Assembly: GCF_025399195.1 (NCBI RefSeq) | Contig: NW_026252127.1 | Coordinates: 154,037 to 218,036, forward strand | Length of the DNA: 64,000 bases | Origin: Umbelopsis ramanniana AG | Taxonomy: Eukaryota; Mucoromycota; Umbelopsidomycetes; Umbelopsidales; Umbelopsidaceae | Reading direction: 5' to 3' | Shown: in pieces, positions 62,119 to 64,000 of the stretch | How positions within the stretch are numbered: position 1 is the stretch's first letter | Layout of the letters: every line of letters starts with the position of its first letter | Notes under the pieces: generated by a model | The model's input: the letters and a program-made list of their open reading frames with translations, nothing else | What the model was told of the DNA's origin: nothing | Database searches by the model: none | Made by a program: the position numbers and the translations under genes

Positions 62119-64000
62119 CTAAAGTCGTGCGAAGTGAGAAAGCCATTACTGAGCGTGTTGAAAGCGTGGTACAACACTGCGGGAAAATCGGTTGTCGTAC
62201 TTTGGTATGGCTGTGGTTTCTAAAACCTCAAAATGTGTGAATCCTTTTCTGTTTGGATGTCCTTGATCCGACATATCGTCCACGACTAGTAACGAAGTCA
62301 GGATTATGCACGCTATTTGCTATTTCAAGTTGAATCCTGTATATATATCTGATGTGTGGCTTCCATGAAAGAAACAAGAGATCGAACGAGCATATAAGTA
62401 AATAATGCAATAAGCGACATCAATGTGTACCTTTGAACGGCCACTTGTGAATAACTGTTCTGCTACCATGACACATAACGTGAAGGAAAACCGCCTAAAT
62501 CCTTTCCTCGGTCACTTCTAACAAGAAGAAAGGATTGTTAATGAACAACCAGCGGGCGTTACAAGCGATACATAGCCCATCGCATAGAGTAATTGTAAGC
62601 TAGAATTACCACAGACGTGAAAGTGGCTTGTAAAACATCTGTATTACATGTTGCCGTTTCTCGTACAGCATGGCAACTCAGCAAATGTTGGTATAGTGTA
62701 ATCGTAGTCATTGACGAAGTACAGATCGTTCGCTTTATCGTAAGTTCAATCAAATAATGGTCGTCAAGGAATGTAGTGTTTACTACAAAGGATCCCAATA
62801 TGTAGGAGACGTTGAATGACAGCGTGATTTTGAAATTTTCCAGAGGCCCTCTGATATTATTCTATATGTCACCACCACGTTAATCACTGCATCTTTTTGC
62901 ATTCTGTTCGTAGGATCAGAGTTGTCGATGACCACTCAGTAGTTCTCCCTCAGTCAGTATGTTTGTCATTATATCAGCCCTCGCTTTTGAACAACTTCTT
63001 CAACAGATGCAAGAACGGTGAATTGATAGACATTTATGACCTCTATGAGGTATGTCTCTCTAATGCTAGGCGTTCACACTCTTCATAGCGGATATGGTTT
63101 TAAGGATGAGATCTTTCATTTTTTTATAAACGAGCATCTTCAGCCGACATTTCGGAACTCATTTGTTGAATGCGAGCAAAAAGTACAGTATCTCTTTGCG
63201 CAGCTCACTATAGTCTGATTGCCTTTGCAGAAGTTGCCATTTATGGAAATGTACATATTTTTGTCATAAAAACAAATGCCATGCATCTTCCCGTACCTTT
63301 TACACCAAATGCTCCAATCGGCTATCCATAATGTCAGCCGTATACTGGAGAGCGCGTAGATGTCGCAGGGCAAGTTTGAGTCTATATAACTTAGGCATTC
63401 ACGCGAGAAAATGAACTTTAAGGCTCGTCACTAAGGTCGATGTTATCATCCATAACCGAAAGTTAACTTACCTGGTCCTGGCGTTCAAATGAGCTATCAC
63501 TGAGAAGGACAAATCGATTGGTGGAGTTGATGCCGCATAGGAGTGGTCGAGTTTAAATCGTTTGTATCTGGCGATGGCGATTATGAAATAGTGGGAGAAT
63601 ATGACATAAGAAAGTAAAATGGTGTAGAAATAGACTGAAGGTGGAAATGAACGGAATTGAGTTGGGGAAGGGTGGAATGTAGAACGACATTCATGTCATT
63701 CTCGATGAACTGGAGGTTTTGATTAATTTTTGAAACCCCGCTGGCGGCAAGATTTTGCTTGCCCTGATAGCTTTAAGGAAACTTTCATTGCGTGATGGAA
63801 TGAGCGTCAGCGAGGACATAGCGCGGGAGGGACATTAAAATTGATATGTAAAGAGATTGCCTATTTAACCATTGATTTGATTTAACGACCTCGCTACCTG
63901 TAGTACACAGTTTTTATAAGTGCTCATGTTAATAACTTACACTGTTAAGTACAGTCAGTTTTTTGTAAGCGCTAAGTGCTCATGCTCAATAGCTTGCACT
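62119..64000. other. Terminal region, 1.9 kb, no gene seen
   Basis: ORFs below 85 codons with no domain (62559-62798 -, 62897-63088 +, 63140-63373 -). May be upstream sequence of a gene beyond the window. The last 95 bp hold a degenerate repeat. Confidence 0.5.
63908..64000 (+). repeat. Degenerate direct repeat at window edge
   Basis: CAGTTTTTATAAGTGCTCATG, then a TTAATAACTTACACT end (63908-63943), is repeated at 63956-64000 as CAGTTTTTTGTAAG, GCGCTAA insertion, GTGCTCATG and CTCAATAGCTTGCACT. The second copy carries an insertion of about 8 bp. More copies may lie beyond the window. Confidence 0.45.

Overview
The window is a nuclear contig from an early-diverging filamentous fungus, most likely Mucoromycota (Umbelopsis-, Mortierella- or Mucor-like). 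The grounds are moderately dense genes, many short GT-AG introns (about 50-125 bp) that leave good open reading frames when removed, fungal-type conventional kinesin and secreted beta-1,3-glucanase genes, and an eclectic set of MFS and siderophore transporters. The exact genus cannot be read from the sequence. No virus, plasmid, rRNA or CRISPR is visible, and I found no intact transposon. About 25 protein genes and one tRNA can be supported. Intron boundaries were placed by eye from GT/AG signals, reading-frame continuity and family conservation.

Layout. 0-5.3 kb: the 3' 95% of a kinesin-1 heavy chain, then a universal-stress-protein (USP) gene. 6.6-12.3 kb: two secreted beta-1,3-glucan enzymes facing each other (GH17 on +, GH55 with a WSC domain on -), each with a good TATA box, with a tRNA-Thr between them. 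12.3-16.4 kb: a 4 kb stretch with no gene I can support. 16.4-21.1 kb: a Golgi-type GT32-like glycosyltransferase, a SAM methyltransferase and a small orphan gene. 22.8-24.3 kb: a MIF-like tautomerase and an RraA/HMG-aldolase-like gene, divergent from a 157-bp intergenic region. 25-30.4 kb: a minus-strand run of a small Myb-like protein, an Acl4-like TPR chaperone, a disordered orphan and a membrane J-protein. 31.5-37 kb: fumarase, an F-box-like protein, an orphan and a second USP.

37.4-45.2 kb: a membrane-anchored class 3 (DAG-type) lipase, then a WDR48/UAF1-like WD40 protein divergent from a UBA-domain protein, which suggests a ubiquitin/endosome theme. 46.2-49.8 kb: a PMR1/SPCA-type Golgi Ca2+/Mn2+ ATPase. 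50.8-62.1 kb: membrane-rich region with a DAL5-type MFS permease, an orphan seven-TM protein, a siderophore-iron MFS transporter, a TENA/THI-4-like protein and a VC0807-like membrane protein. The last 1.9 kb is non-coding and ends in a degenerate direct repeat that runs to the window edge.

Most of the content is housekeeping plus cell-wall and transport functions. The items most worth a second look are the tautomerase/aldolase pair, the orphan seven-TM protein, the GGGCTGGGC(CCA) promoter element shared by two genes, the UAF1-like/UBA bidirectional promoter and the fumarase N-terminus. I did not see a clear new multi-gene system.
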